This document shows, in pieces, positions 12,900 through 25,685 of a stretch of 64,000 nt of DNA; positions within the stretch are counted from its first letter, which is position 1, and every line of letters starts with the position of its first letter. The notes beneath the pieces are model-generated. The model saw nothing but the letters and a program-made list of their open reading frames with translations. It ran no database searches and was not told the DNA's origin. Source of the DNA: Limnomonas spitsbergensis. Taxonomy: Eukaryota > Chlorophyta > Chlorophyceae > Chlamydomonadales. The translations under genes and the position numbers were made by a program. The stretch lies in contig JAYJMM010000017.1 in NCBI GenBank assembly GCA_037349105.1, positions 1,550,001 to 1,614,000 on the forward strand, given 5' to 3'.

Positions 12900-14233
12900 T
12901 GTACTATCAATGCAGGGCAGCAGATGCCTGCAGAGCCAATGCATGCCCTTTCTGGAGTTAGTAGATGCATGCAGGGGGACGATATAAGGTGTCCGTTGGC
13001 ACTTTTTATCTGTGCGTTAGTGCATTTATTGTTTAGTACTTCTCGTGGCATTCGAAGGGTGCTAGGCCATGCACTTCTGGAATATTTCAGTGATGCTAGG
13101 CAACGCCAGGATGTTTTGAATATGAGGGTTTTCAATCTTAGGAATGTAAGACGTTAAGATAATACTTTGGTGATATATGGCTGGCTGTTAGATCCACTAC
13201 GGAGTGGAAATAATAGCGGCGCACTCAGCACGGGGTTCTTCCCTTTGCCTGCGTGTGGATGTTCTCTGTAAGGAAGTCCAGTGGGGGGGGCACTCTTTAT
13301 CCTGTTTAGTTCACGCTTATTTAGTGCTCAACCAAGTAGCCCAGTAGCACCTGTCCCATGCATGAAGCACCGGTATCCAGGTCCTATGCTGCGCTATACC
13401 TCAAGATTCCATTATTCTGGGTTGCAGTTCAAAGGGTATACCACCTAGTCTAGCTTGAATGTAAAGAAAGCCCTAATGTTTCAACTTGGCCCTGCTTCAA
13501 TTTGTGAGTCTATTGCTTCAATTTGCAAGCCTGCAATGTTCAGATCAACGAGTTGTACCAAGCTGAACTGTCATTTAAGACCTTCTACACTCTGAGCCCT
13601 GTACATCTGTTAGGCAATGCAGACGCTGTAGCCGGACTTCAGGTTCAGTGGTATGATCTCCCGATCTGCTATGTTGCTGACGATCTTTGAGGAATGCCTC
13701 GCAACGGTGTGATTGCAGGGTGCAGACCTGATCTTGATCTGCTTTGTTCGTCTGCAGGCTACCACCCCATACTTTCAACTGCTCACATCCACCGGAAAGC
13801 CCCCTTGCCTGGTCCATTATAACGTCCAGGGCCTGCCAGGCCATGAGGGTAGCATGACAAATTGGCTGTGAACTGAAGAACATAGACCGGTGTACAGCAT
13901 TTAAAATCCCGTATTCCTCAAGCCACGCTCAGGCGTTTTCTTTCTTTCTGAGTCCCACCACGCACCTCCCGGCCCCACCCATCCCCCGAGGCCGCATCCG
14001 ACGTATCTCTTGAGCCTCATGCTCTTGCGTACATCTGGATGAGTACGAAACCCTATGCCACGGATGGATCGATCATAACACCACCACCGTCGCATCCAGG
14101 GTTCAGGTTATAGACAGCAGGGTTCTTGAATATTGTATGCGCCATCACCAAAACGTGCATGCGTGCTTTGTCACTGGACTTTCCAAGAGGTTTTGGGATG
14201 CAAAAAGGATAGAGGAACCGTGAGCTTGCACTA
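12900..14233. other. Intergenic, BAR 3' region
   Basis: 3' UTR and spacer. TGTAA at 13145-13149 is a likely polyadenylation signal of the BAR gene. Short open frames here lack codon-like composition and splice logic. Confidence 0.4.
13145..13149 (+). terminator. TGTAA polyadenylation signal (BAR gene)
   Basis: Chlorophyte-type TGTAA, 246 nt after the stop codon at 12899. Confidence 0.5.
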
Positions 14234-17200
14234 ATGGACCAATTGTCACGGTTTGAGCTATCCGTGACTGATAAGGCTCTGCGACACTTGCTCGAGCATG
14301 GGCCTCGTGGAGCGCTTAACCCACTAAGCCTGGCGAATGAAGATACAACATACATCAATACTGCTCTGTTCACCAGTGAGTATATCAGGCTTTGGCGACG
14401 ATGGTTGCGACCATTGCCCTCCGCATACGTGGAAGTTAAAATCTGCGATACCTCGGTATTGATGCAAACTTCTCATTGGTGAAATGCGGAACTAGAATGA
14501 ATCTGTGTCTGCTTTTCGAACCGCCCAATCTGTGCACTCCAGGGGTGCATTGCTGGGTGCACTGAAATCCCCTAGCCTGTACCCTTCCTGGCTGCGAAAC
14601 CACTGAACACTGTCAACATGTGTCCCGCCAAACAATTGTCACCTCCCTACTATGCTGTTCCTGTTTTGACCAAGCTGGCTCAAGCTAGAGCTCCTGGAAG
14701 CTCTAGAATCGGGTACAGGATTTAATTGATAGTTTTGTTCATCAGGAAGGAGCATGCATGTTTGGAATAAGTGGATCAGTGTCAGGGATTATGTGAATTG
14801 GAGCAAAGTGCAGACTGTGTTGCAGCTATTTAGAGCAGCCCTTACATCTGCGCTTCTGCGCTTCTTCTCCAGTGTCATGCATGAGTAATTGACTACCGTA
14901 CATGGGCCTGCGAATGACCTGGCCTCATCCCTCTCCTTCCTCCTCAGCTCTAATCCTGCCAAAAACATGTAAACATCTGCTTTGCTGTTGCTAAATTAGC
15001 ATATTGCACTACCGGTAGGCCACATTCTCTCTTAACTTGTTATGAATTCCCCTGACATCAACCATAGTCACGGACGTGTTTCGTTGTTTTCGAAGTTCGT
15101 TGTTGCTTAAAAAGTTGCTGTTTTGGCAATTGTTTTGATTTGTTGCCCCTTTACATGAAAAAACCCAGTCAAAAACATTTTCACAATTGATTTTGTTGCT
15201 CCCTGAACAATGATCAAAACAACGAAATACGTCCGTGACTACGGTACGCCTTACAAGGGGTCACACCAATGTCAGAACCCTGATGGGGTTGCAGTTCAAT
15301 TTAATGTTCTCTCCAGGCTTTCTTAATATATAGAAGCTGAAGACTGGAACTATCTTTCCTCGCAGTGCATGTTTTCAAAAAACTTTCCAAGGTCCAAGGC
15401 AAAGTTGCGGAATACATCCATGAGTTTATTAAGAGAGCAGGCGGCAAGCTGGAGCCTGTCCGTGCAACAGGAGTCCCTGAGGAGTGGGCCGTCGCATGGC
15501 TCGCCACAGCTAACGTGGACAGGAATCGCCACCCCGAGACATGGCTTCGCATCAAGTGGAGCACCAGCAGGGCCTCCTCTCCTGGCAGGTTCCCAGGAGG
15601 AACCCGGCACCTGCCAGAGCCGCTGCAGGTAACATCTCAAGACCTCTGAAGGAGGGGAACAGCATAACAAGCAATAGATGAAGGAATCACAACTGCCCTT
15701 TACAAGACATTGCCTGTTTGAACAATCACCTCTCTCCCGGCTTCAATAATATTTCCAAATGAAGTGAGGCCATTCTTAGTGCACCCAACCTCAATAGATG
15801 TGGGACGAGACATCGGCAACGTTGCCAGAGGTCGATGGCTCACCTCCATTTCACTTAAGTGTGCACCAGACCACCTATGGGTGGCTGTGGGTGGCCACCA
15901 CTGGGCCGATAAGGACAAAACCTTGACTGGTTGACACCAGTGGCCCTCTGTACGCAGTGCTGGCCTAAGCTGCCCCAAGCCGCTATCAGCCATGCTATGT
16001 CCAAGACAAGAACATATGCCCTCATGCTTTTGCAGGACTCTTATGACTGCAATGATGGCGAGGCTGAAGCTGATGAAGAGGCCAGCTTGCCTGCAGACAG
16101 TGGCATTGTTGCGGGGACTGGATCACAGGGCTTGGATGATGAGGATGGGAACCCAGTGGAGCCAGTGAGGCTGGGCAGGGCAGGCGAGCAGGAAGAAGTG
16201 GAGCCTATGATGAGGGTGGGCAGGGCAGGCGGCCTGGTGAAAGTGTACAAAGTGGAACCAATGGAGCTGGACAGTGCGGGCAGGAGGCGTCAAATGGAAC
16301 CAACCGGGCTGGGAAGTGCAGGCAGGCAGCAAGAGGGCCCTCTTCATTCTTCGAAGAAGCGGTGAGATGGGAGCGGCATACCGCCACTATGCTTGCGGGT
16401 TACCTGTGCCTGTTTTTAAACTGTATTTTGCCAGGGTGGGCAAACAAAAAGTCTACCCCCCCTCACACAGCCCCACACGCAGCCTCAAAAAATGTTGAAG
16501 ACTCCTGGCCGACATAGAATCCTCCCATACGCGCCTATGGAACCCGCTTAATTTTGTCAGAAGTCATTGTAGAAAATCAGAATACTTGGGGGGAGAAAAT
16601 CAGAATACACAGAATACTATAATCGTCACCTTATCAGAGCGCTTCTCAAGATAATGATTAATCATGAACAAGATAACAGAAATCAGGCATGGGATCCAGC
16701 CCGGGATACCAGATATGTACCTACGAACCTACGAACCTACCCTCGCTCCAGATACAGATGCTTCAGCACGAGAGACTTAAGGGAGCATACTAGTATCCTT
16801 CTTACCCTTTATTTTACCTTTTAAGTGCCTTCCTTGACCAGTGCTCCTTCAGACTATCTTATCAATCGGATGCCCAAAACCCTGCCCAAACGTTATTCTC
16901 TGTCATCAATCTGTCATTTTGGGGGACCTCAAGGCCCCAACTTACCCGCCCCTCCCTCTATGCCTTCCGCATGTCGCTCCCCATCCTCAGGCCAAAAAAC
17001 TTGTTAAGACGAAATATGGAAATCTCTCATTAAGCTGTACAACTTCGGAGGATAAGAAATATAACTGAACATCGTTTACTTTCCTGGCTGACCTCCAAGA
17101 AATTCCAACATGCCCCGAGTGCAGGGGTGCACAGCACAGAGCGGAGGAGCAGCAAGAGGAAGGACGGGAGAAGGAGCAGCAGTTGGTGCTTGGAACTCAC

Positions 17201-20122
17201 AGCCCAACCGCCGCTCAAAGCCCCCGGGAGCTTGCGGCTGGCCAGGCAGCTGCTCCTGCTCCTCCTTCATCGCTGTCCCTGCTGCAGGCTCTGCGGGAAG
17301 CCGGCGGTACGCATGAGAGGAGTAGCGCTGCTGGCTGCTCTTCTCATCACTCGCCACGTACCGGGAAAGATCCAGCGCTGGATCCAGACCCAGCGACTGT
17401 TCCCGTGGATCCCTTTCCTCCAGCACATCCTAAACTGTCTTCGGATACAGATCTGGCGGTAGACCTGGAGACGAGGCTTGCCGCAGACTGGGATGCCTCA
17501 GGATCCGAAGCATTTGCTGTGCAGCTGGACACAATTAGCGCTAATCTGCGGGCCTGTGCCCAGCAACAAGAGACCAAGAGGTGAGAGCCGCAATCTGACC
17601 ATAAATGATAACGTGCCTGTACCGGTTTACGGGCTCATCTCCCATGCATTAAATGTGATGCTCTGCTGGACTGTAAAAACTTCACGAAATTTCACATTGA
17701 TGATAACGTGCAATACAACTATGAGCGATGGTGTGCAAAGCGCGTGATCAGGAGCATCCTGCCCCCCCATCCTGACACGTCCAAATATGATGGCTTATTC
17801 CAGTATCCTGCCTCGTCCTGACAAATCCAAATATAGTTCGTGCGATTGCTCTGCCTGTGTTGAGGAGATTCTAGCATTGTGAGAACATGGTGAGTCTGTG
17901 TATTCCAGCATCCTGCCCTGTCCTGATAAGTTTAAATATGATTATGTGATAACCCTGACTGCGAAGTGGAGATGTCTAGCATTGTGAACATATGATGAAT
18001 CGGTGTATTCCAGCATCCTGCCCTGTCCTGATAAGCTCAAAGATGGCTTGTGCTTGTGCGATAACCCTGCCTGTGATGAGGAGATTCTAGCATTGTGAGA
18101 ATATGATGAATTGGCGTATTCCAGCATGGCAGCTTGCGTTGTGAGGCGACAATGAGCTGAATGGACATGAAACTGACAATCGCAGGCTAGCAGTGGAGGC
18201 CGAATATGCGAGCAAGCAGCTTCAGATGGAGCGAAAGGTGTGGTGATGGTGCTTGCGGTGGCTGGCAGGGCCTGGGGTGGCTGTCAGGACTTATGAAAGG
18301 TGTTAAGGCTGTAGCTCCATTGCCCTGAGACTGACAAATCAATTTCCGCGCTCCATCTGGGCCCTTGATTACTTCCCTAGCTGTCCCCATCCCAGGCCAG
18401 CTTCCCCTAGTTGGTATCACAGGGGGTCTTTTTGACGTCTATTGCTGATGTCCCTGATTATGAGGTGTGCAGTGTTTCTTTTGTTCGTAACTCAGCTGCA
18501 TGTCAGCGTTCTCCTGGCCTCTGGCTGGAGGCCCCCTTAGTGGCCAGCCCTGCTGCTTTGGCTACCAGTCGTAGGCCGGACAAGGTATGGTCCCAATTGA
18601 GCCGTAGGCTGCCTTGCGGCCGCGGGGCAGTTTTATGAAGGTGGCCTCTTTGCCAAAAAATGAGCACTGCATGTGTGAGAATGTGTGATGGACTGTAATG
18701 ACCCCCCACTCTTTATTCTGCACACCAGTGCATTGAATGTCAAAATATGGTTCCTAGCCCTGCAATATGTCGTGAGCCAAGCCTCCTGAGATATGTCGTG
18801 AGAATGCCCCCCCCCCTAGCCGCCCTCACCTCATAGCCTGCAGCGTCTAGGTGCGTGCGCTCCTCTGGCATTCAAGGTGGCAGAGAACGTCCTGGAGAAT
18901 TTGGATTGTGGACGGGGGGATGCTCAAACCTTAGCAATGCTAATTTAATTAATGATTATAGTGTGCGCCAGACCATCTTTGGCAGGCCGCTTGGCGGCCA
19001 CCACTGAGCCAAAGGGGACCAAACCTTGACTGGACATTGGCCGGTGGCCCGTGCAGAAGGGCTTTGCGCACCAGCCCCCCCCTCCCCTGGTAGGTGGCCG
19101 TAATGCAGCTGAATTGTGGATGAAGCACCCTGAAATAAACCCTGGAGGTCAGGATGCATCAGGGATGAATTCCTTCGCGCAAAAATTACAGTCATTGGTG
19201 ACGCCAGGTGACATGTTGCTTGCATTTAAAAAACGGCTATACTTGTTTTTTGAAGTGACGCCTTCCAGCAACCTCTGCTTTGATTCCAGTGATGAACGCT
19301 GATGACATCCTGATTTCGTTTCTGAGAGGCATATCAGCAATCACATTTCATGTTGTCTTGCTGCCTCGACCTCTCCTCTTGTCCTTCCTATGCTGGTTGA
19401 GGTTCAGCTCCAAGGTACTGAGACATACCTCAATCACATGTCCATTCTCCTCCCGCTGCCTTGCTCCTCAAGATTGCGTCCATCCAAGAGGAGCGGATTC
19501 GGGAGCGCACAGAGATGGTGATGAAGATTGACCAGCAGGTGGCACAGATAGCTGAGCTGCAGAGGGAGAAAGCTGCGTGAGTGATGTTAAGCCCTGTCAT
19601 TGTTTTCTTGAGCAGAGTTACTGACATGCTTGTTTGTAGGCATGTACAGATCATTGCTTTGTTTATTTGTGCATAATCCCTTGCCTGCAAGCATGTATGC
19701 AGGCACGGTTCTGTATGCTGCTTTATTTGGGGACAGAATCCTCCCCCCGGATTATTTGCATTTTAGGGATAAGCATAATCATAAGTAGTATGAAGTATGA
19801 ACCAGGGGTTTGAATGAGCTGCGAACTTTCACCAGTGCACCAGCCATGCTTACATCTCCAGCCAGAAAGCAGGCAGACAAGTATACATGATTTGAACTCC
19901 TCCTAATTCAGCTGGGGATTTGAAACTTGTGGAACCCTGCGTGCCATATGTACTGTCAATGCCAAACCTGATCTTCTTCTCCCCTTGAACGGGGCCCAGC
20001 GGGTATGCACCGTTCTTAACCTCTCTTCTTGAATGCCCTCAAACTGCAGGCTGGAGCAACAGAAGCAACATCAAGATCAAAGGGAAGAGCAGATCCGCAA
20101 GTTGCTGATGCCGCTAAAATAG
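14234..20122 (+). CDS. Uncharacterised 471-residue protein with C-terminal coiled coil
   Basis: Not recognised. Seven exons: 14234-14375, 15366-15628, 16036-16361, 17125-17580, 18186-18237, 19473-19576 and 20050-20122. They sum to 1416 nt and close exactly to 471 residues plus TAG. Donors are GTGAGTAT, GTAACATC, GTGAGATG, GTGAGAGC, GTGTGGTG and GTGAGTGA; acceptors are CAG or AAG. The N-terminal 135 residues look globular (FKKLSKVQGKVAEYIHEFIK, then EEWAVAWLATANVD). Next is an acidic, partly repetitive stretch with 'EPxxLxxAGR'-like units, then a low-complexity Ala/Pro/Ser linker, and last a basic/acidic coiled coil (QEERIRERTEMVMKIDQQV, LEQQKQHQDQREEQIRKLL). Introns hold family B repeats, a MITE-like element and a 90-100-bp tandem repeat. 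It may be lineage-specific. Confidence 0.75.
15062..15245. mobile_element. MITE-like element in intron
   Basis: Imperfect terminal inverted repeats of about 30 bp. The left end reads TAGTCACGGACGTGTTTCG and the right end, reverse-complemented, TAGTCACGGACGTATTTCG. They flank about 115 bp of AT-rich, T-run-rich DNA without an ORF. The first intron of the 14234-20122 gene carries it. A TA target duplication (15065-15066 and 15240-15241) would fit a Tc1/mariner-type element, but the repeats extend a few bases beyond TA, so the ends are uncertain. Confidence 0.7.
15861..15975 (+). repeat. Dispersed repeat family B, copy 4
   Basis: Begins GTGTGCACCAGACCACC and contains GTGGCCACCACTGGGCCGAT and CAAAACCTTGACTGG; the 3' end is truncated. 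Confidence 0.75.
17740..18130. repeat. Tandem repeat of about 90-100 bp in intron
   Basis: Four diverged units containing ATTCCAGCATCCTGCCCTGT, TCCTGATAAG and GAGATTCTAGCATTGTGA, in the intron between exons 4 and 5 of the 14234-20122 gene. Confidence 0.75.
18500..18640 (-). repeat. Dispersed repeat family B, copy 5
   Basis: Minus-strand copy reading CAATTGGGACCATACCTTGT, then CTGGTAGCCAAAGCAGCAGG; more diverged than the plus-strand copies. Confidence 0.55.
18958..19085 (+). repeat. Dispersed repeat family B, copy 6
   Basis: GTGTGCGCCAGACCATCTTT, GGCGGCCACCACTGAGCC, GGGGACCAAACCTTGACTGG; full-length start and core. Confidence 0.75.
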
Positions 20123-20379
20123 ATCAGCCAGAGCCCAAGTTTTTTTCCAGTCTCCCAGGGACACTACACTAAGTTGCTTAGTTGCTGTCCGCTGATCTGG
20201 GGTTTCACACATTCGCCATGCTCAAAGATTGAGGAATCGAACCCGCCAAACGATCATCTCTCTCTCCCCCCGTCTAGATCGCCAGGTTTTATGTTTCTGC
20301 CCCCCTCACATAGGAGGATGGCGTGGCTGCGCCATGGTCCAGGCTCTGCACGGTAGCTGGACTTGAGCTTAGTTATTCC

Positions 20380-20500
20380 CTACCAGCCCCTCGTGGCCGA
20401 GCGTTCAGCAGGGCCCAGCAGGTTAATGACGTGACACCTCTGGGCCCTGCTTAAATAAAGCTCGGCCACGTCAGGCCACGTCGGCAGGGTCCAGCGGGTA
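20380..20500. repeat. Family A cores in inverted arrangement
   Basis: Two copies of the family A core face each other: CGTGGCCGAGCGTTCAGCAG to the left and, reversed, CCTGCTTAAATAAAGCTCGG to the right, with GTTAATGACGTGACACC between. A third partial core follows. A short hairpin could form. Confidence 0.65.
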
Positions 20501-21424
20501 AAAATACATTTGCCATGCTTGAAATGCGGCACTGGCAGAGGGCCTCTGGGCACTGGTATCAGTTCCTGGACCATTTCCCCCCCACTGTTATCAGTGAATT
20601 AGTTTAACATGATTTGTTTCCTCAGTTGCCCAGCTGGTGAATTTTCTTTTGACAGTTCACCGTTCTCTTTAGCTCCCTCGAATACCAGTTCTGGATTTGT
20701 GTGGACCATATTTCTTATCTATATGCCCAGATATATCTAGATCTGTTTTTTTCACTTCTCCGGAAGTATAAAAAAATATGCACAACATTGTGTTTAGTCA
20801 GTTTTAGGTCTGCATACATTTAATCCCATCTAGTGTCTCGTCTCGATGCGATCTGGTGAATAGTGTCCTTTATCGATCTCGTTGAACTACCAGTATACCA
20901 TGTGGAGGCTGCATGCTCAATGCTTATGACATGTGTCGGCAAGTACCATGCCACTCGACCAGCAGGTTTTGGATGGCATAACGACCGCTTAAACTTACAG
21001 CATGCAATACCAGATTGAAACACGACAGCCATCCCGTCAGAGAGCTGTAGCTTGCCAAGGCCAACGCCAGGCCAAGTCCGAAATGTCCTGCTGCCTCGAG
21101 CCTGCTGCCACGCATATAAGGACGAATCAGTCAATGACGGTATATTCCTGTGGGCCCTGATCACAAATCAGTGTTTTAATTAGTCTTCAGCGTGAGGAGG
21201 CAGAGATAAAGGTCACCCCCCCATCCTAGAATATGAAAACAATTATTGCCCCCCCCACCGACTTTGAGACCCAGTAAAGCCTGAATTTCTGTGAAACAAC
21301 TGTTTTGTGAGGAGGATCAGGGTTATATTCCAATCAGCTCGGCGGTGCGCTTCTTCTGGTATCAATTGAAGCAGATAGTTCAAACAAATGAAATGGTAAA
21401 TCAAGAAATTGCTAAATCAGGTCC

Positions 21425-21735
21425 ACTGGATACTCAATACCCAGGATACAGGCCGATAGCGGATACCGAGACTCAGGATATTCAAACTTATGAAACTCAG
21501 GATACCGGTACTCAAAGCATTCAGGATATTCAAGATACTCAGGCACTCAGGATGCCGGTATTCTGGATATTCAGGTGACTCAAAATAGTTGGGGTCTCGG
21601 TACTCATGATGATCAGGATAAGGGATACTGGAACTCAGGATCCTTAGGAAACCGGTGCTCAGGATACTTGGGATATTGGTACTCAAAATACTTGCGATTC
21701 CGGGACTCAAGGCACTCAGGATTAGGGACACGCAG
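21425..21735. repeat. Degenerate 'ACTCAGGATA' repeats
   Basis: More than 20 loosely spaced units of ACTCAGGATA/ATTCAGGATA/TACTCA. The frames are broken, so no product is expected. Confidence 0.7.
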
Positions 21736-21892
21736 GATCCCACCCCCATGCCATTTTGCATCTCAGGGAAGGAGGGGGAGATCAGGGATAATTCATGGCT
21801 TCATGCCCTAGTTTATGGTGCCAATCAACAGCATTTGACACAAGGGAGAGAGCGGCCAAGCAGGGGTGGGATACACTTGCTTTTCTGGACTT

Positions 21893-22100
21893 GTCTTTTT
21901 TTAGAGGCTTTGTTGAGGGTTAGTCTCAGTGGAACTCAGGTGTTGGACTTGGTCTTCGTTGCCTTCCCAGCCTCTCCTTTTGTTCCTTGCCCCCTCTCTA
22001 CCTTTTAGTTCCTTCTTTACTCCCTTCTGAACAGTTGGGCGCCCATGCGGCCGAGCTTTGAGCGGGGTCAGAGGTGTAACGTTATTGACAAGGGAGAGAG
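21893..22100 (+). repeat. Dispersed repeat family A, long copy
   Basis: About 205 bp. It starts TTTTTTAGAGGCTTTGTTGA and runs through a CT-rich middle to CAGTTGGGCGCCCATGCGGC, CGAGCTTTGAGCGGGGTCAG and GTGTAACGTTATTGACAAGG. Near-identical in order and spacing to 61160-61375. Confidence 0.75.
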
Positions 22101-22549
22101 AAGCAGCGGCAGCACCAGCACCAGCAGGTACACCGGCCACACCAGCCACACCAGCCACACCTGTCACACCAGGTACAGCAGCCACACCTGCTATGCATGG
22201 CGGTACACTTGGCCCAATTGGAGACCCGCGTGGCTCTGCTGGAGGCCATCATCATCTCTTTTTCTCAAATTCTGCAAAATAACAAAGTTCGCTGGCAGCG
22301 TGTGCCTGACAGCATTCAGAATCCTGACTCCTGACAGCATCCTGAATCCTGAGAATCCCCCTCCTTCCCTGATCCTGTCAGGACGGACTGTGTCAGCTCA
22401 AGATAGCCGGCAGCGAGCAGGTAGGGCACAACCAGCTGCAGGGCCACCTCCTTGGCGGCAGGGAATGGACAAGCCGCAGGGCCAAAGCCGCCATGCACGT
22501 CTCCCAGGATCCACCCATGTGGTTTGTTGCCAGTCTCAGAATCCTGCTG

Positions 22550-23085
22550 ATCAGGGGTGGCTGCAGCAGCAGCAGCAGTAGTAGCAGCAACAGCAGCAGC
22601 AGGACCTTGCTGATCAGGGGTGGCGGCAGCAGCAGCAGCAGCAGTAGCGGCAGCAGCAGCAGCAGCAGGATCTTGCTGATCAGGGGCGGCGGCAGCAGCA
22701 GTAGCAGTAGCAGTGGCAGCAGTAGTAGTATCGGCAGCAGCACCAACATGATCTTGCTGATCAGGAGTGGCGGCAGTAGCAGCAGCAGTAGCGGCATCAG
22801 CAGCAGGATCTTGCTGATCATGAGTGGCGTCAGCAGCAGTAGCAGTAGCGGCAGCAGCAGCAGGATCTTGCTGATCAGGGGCGGCGGCAGCAGCAGTAGC
22901 AGTAGCAGTAGCAGCAGTAGTATCGGCAGCAGCACCAACAGGATCTTACTGATCAGGAGTGGCGGCAGTAGCAGCAGCAGTAGCGGCATCAGCACCAGGA
23001 TCTTGCTGATCATGAGTGGCGGCAGCAGCAGTAGCAGTAGCGGCAGCAGCAGCAGGATATTGCTGATCAGGGGTGGCAGCTCGAA
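22550..23085. repeat. CAG-based minisatellite with TTGCTGATCAG motif
   Basis: Higher-order units of about 45-65 bp. Each has GGATCTTGCTGATCAGGGG, then GGCGGCAGCAGCAG and AGTAGC runs; about ten units. The Ala-rich minus frame is interrupted by TAA, so coding is unlikely. Confidence 0.8.
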
Positions 23086-23125
23086 CTAAAGTCAGCAACG
23101 AACCAGATAAATAGAGCTAGTCTAG

Positions 23126-25618
23126 ATGTCAGCCACAGCAGCCGCGAGCGCGAGGCTTGTAAGTCATCATTGAGAGCACCAACACAGCCTAAGCGAACCC
23201 GGTCAGCCAGCCCATGTGCCTCCTCATCTTAAGGAAACAGCAGTGGCAGCGAAAGCCGTGGCAGGCCTCGTGGCAAGACAGATTCGGGGCCCCGGAGAGC
23301 GCAGAGCTTCAAGTGGTCTAAGGCTCATTCATCACTCATGAACCAGGCCTGATAGAGGCAGACCCAAGACCCGGAAGGTGCTGCAGCTTTGGCAGCAGAT
23401 GCAGCAGCATACCGCAGTATTCCTGAACAAGAAGCTCTTACAACAGCTGTGGATGGACTCATGCGGCTAGGATTGTCGGTGGAAGAAATCCTGGAGCAGC
23501 TCCATAACACTTATGGCATCAAGGTGCAGGCTGCAGCCGGCGGCGGCGGGGATGATATTGACGGCAGGGTGAGGAAGCGGAGGTGGCTAGCAAGCAGCCG
23601 CGTGCAGCAAGGACACCCAAGCTCTCCCGAGATCTTCGCAGCGCTACTAACTTTCGGGAGAGGACGGCAGTCCTTGATGGGATATGCGGTGGCCCTGGTG
23701 CCTTTTGGGGGCACGTGGCACGCTCCTTGGAGGAGCATCCCAAGGATAGGATCAAGCTCTTAATCGAACCCTACCTGCAAAGCAGGCTGGCTGCTGCTGC
23801 CGACTCTCAGCCCTTTGTGCAGAAGTCATTCAGCTCTCTGAGCGGCAACAAGGAGTGGACAGTGGAAGAGGGCATCGCCTTGCAGCATCAGTTCAAACTC
23901 TCCAACAAGGAGTACCACATGTTGAGGATGTGCTTTCCCTCAAGCCTGCCGCCTCTGAGCCAGCTGGACGCAGCTAGACAGGAGCTACGCCGCGATCTCG
24001 CACACATCTACCTGCCCAGCACATGGATGGAAATGATCGCGGCAGCAGCAGCAGAAGTGGCAGTTGGAGCGTGTCTCACTGCTGATGTTGGGCCGCTGGC
24101 TAGTGCTGCCTCAGCTGCGGGAGGGTGGGATCAGCTTCTGGATCTGGTTAGGGGATGGGCAGCTGTTGGCGGCCCACTGCCTCCTTGCATTGCCAGTCTC
24201 ACGCCAGAGGAGCTCAAGCACAGGCCGGATGGCTGGGTTCTGCTGGATGTACTAGGCATTGTGCGCGAGGAGTGCAGTGAGTTTGCTAAGCTGCAGCCAG
24301 AGGGGTCTGTCAGCCAGCTGGAGCTGTCCCTCAAGGGCAGGGGGGACAACTTCCAGAATGAGAACCACGACAAGACAACAGAGGACATTGGACAGTGGAG
24401 CATCTCTGATGTACTGCCAGGTGGGTTTCATGTCATTCTCATACGGTAGATAATGTTTTGTCCCAAAAACAATCGAAGGATTTCAATAGATTCAGCAGCA
24501 CCAGATTCATCACTGGATTCAGCAGCACTAGATTCAGCAGCACCAGATTCAGCAGCATTAGATTCAGCAGCACTAGTTTCATCACCAGATTTCGCACAAG
24601 TTTCAGGACTTGGTTCATTGATCATATGTCATGGCTCAGGCACATTAGGCTCAGGGCTCTTGCATGCCTCCTCAACAAGACCGCCGTAAGCATTGAGCAT
24701 TTCTTCAAACTCTGCCTCTGTCAGGTCCTCCGGGAACCTCTGATTCGTAGTAGCGTAGGAGGAGGTAGTCATGTTATCATCGTTCTCCTGACTAGCAGCC
24801 TCCTCAGCGAATTCCTTGTACTCCGGATCAAGCTAGTGTGGGGAGGAACACAATTTATACCTGGGATTGGAAGTTCCAATCCAATGGCACTGGACAAGCA
24901 GGGATCCCATTGCCCGAGCGCTCAGGTATCTCTCTGTCAGTCAGGCCCCTCCCATCCGTGCTGCGCTATATGATTAGCTAGTATACCTATGCAGCAAGTG
25001 CAACCTGCCCAAGCTTGAGCATTGGTGCCCTGCCTCGGCACTAGGCGAACAAACTCTGAGTATCGGAGCCCAGATTGCCGACGTGGAGACACTCATTGAC
25101 GTGGCTGCCCTGGTTCAGACCCTGGAAATGGCTCGCCATGCAGCCCATCCCCCTGAGGTAGACGCCAATGACGAGCCTTATGCCTTGACACCCTGCCCAG
25201 CAGGCCTCAAGTGCACTGATCTGTTTTGCAACTACAATCTGCACCAGCCCCCTGCGCAGCCAGAGGGCGCAATTGTTGCTCCACCCTTGAGATTGGTGTT
25301 CCCGCGCATCGCACCTATGACGGCGCCCGCACCCGCACCGGCGCCTGTGCCTGCATCCAACCGCCCCACTGCAGCCTCAGCTAGGCGTGCTCGCCCCCCT
25401 GGCCTCCCACGCGCACCCACCGGACAGAGTGCTGCGCCCGCTGCGACGTGGTCACGCTTGAGGCCTGCCGCGTGCTGCAAATGCCATCGATGGAGGCACA
25501 GCTTGGAGCTATGCAGGCCTTGGCATCCAATCCACTGTTGCAAGTTGCAGTTGCAGAGGTGGTCAGACGGACTGTGCAGCAACAGCAACAGCTGCATCAG
25601 CAGCAGCAGCAACAGCTG

Positions 25619-25685
<67 letters not shown>

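Larger units (their letters stand above)
20123..23125. other. Gene-poor, repeat-rich interval
   Basis: No supported coding exon. It contains family A cores (20380-20500, 21893-22100), degenerate TCAGGATA repeats (21425-21735) and a CAG-type minisatellite (22550-23085). The long Ser-rich and Leu-rich frames over the minisatellite are by-products of the repeat. Confidence 0.5.

Noticed and set aside
22393..23089. 198-codon Ser-rich plus frame and 206-codon Leu-rich minus frame
   Set aside because: Low-complexity translation of the CAG minisatellite; the Ala-rich third frame has stops.
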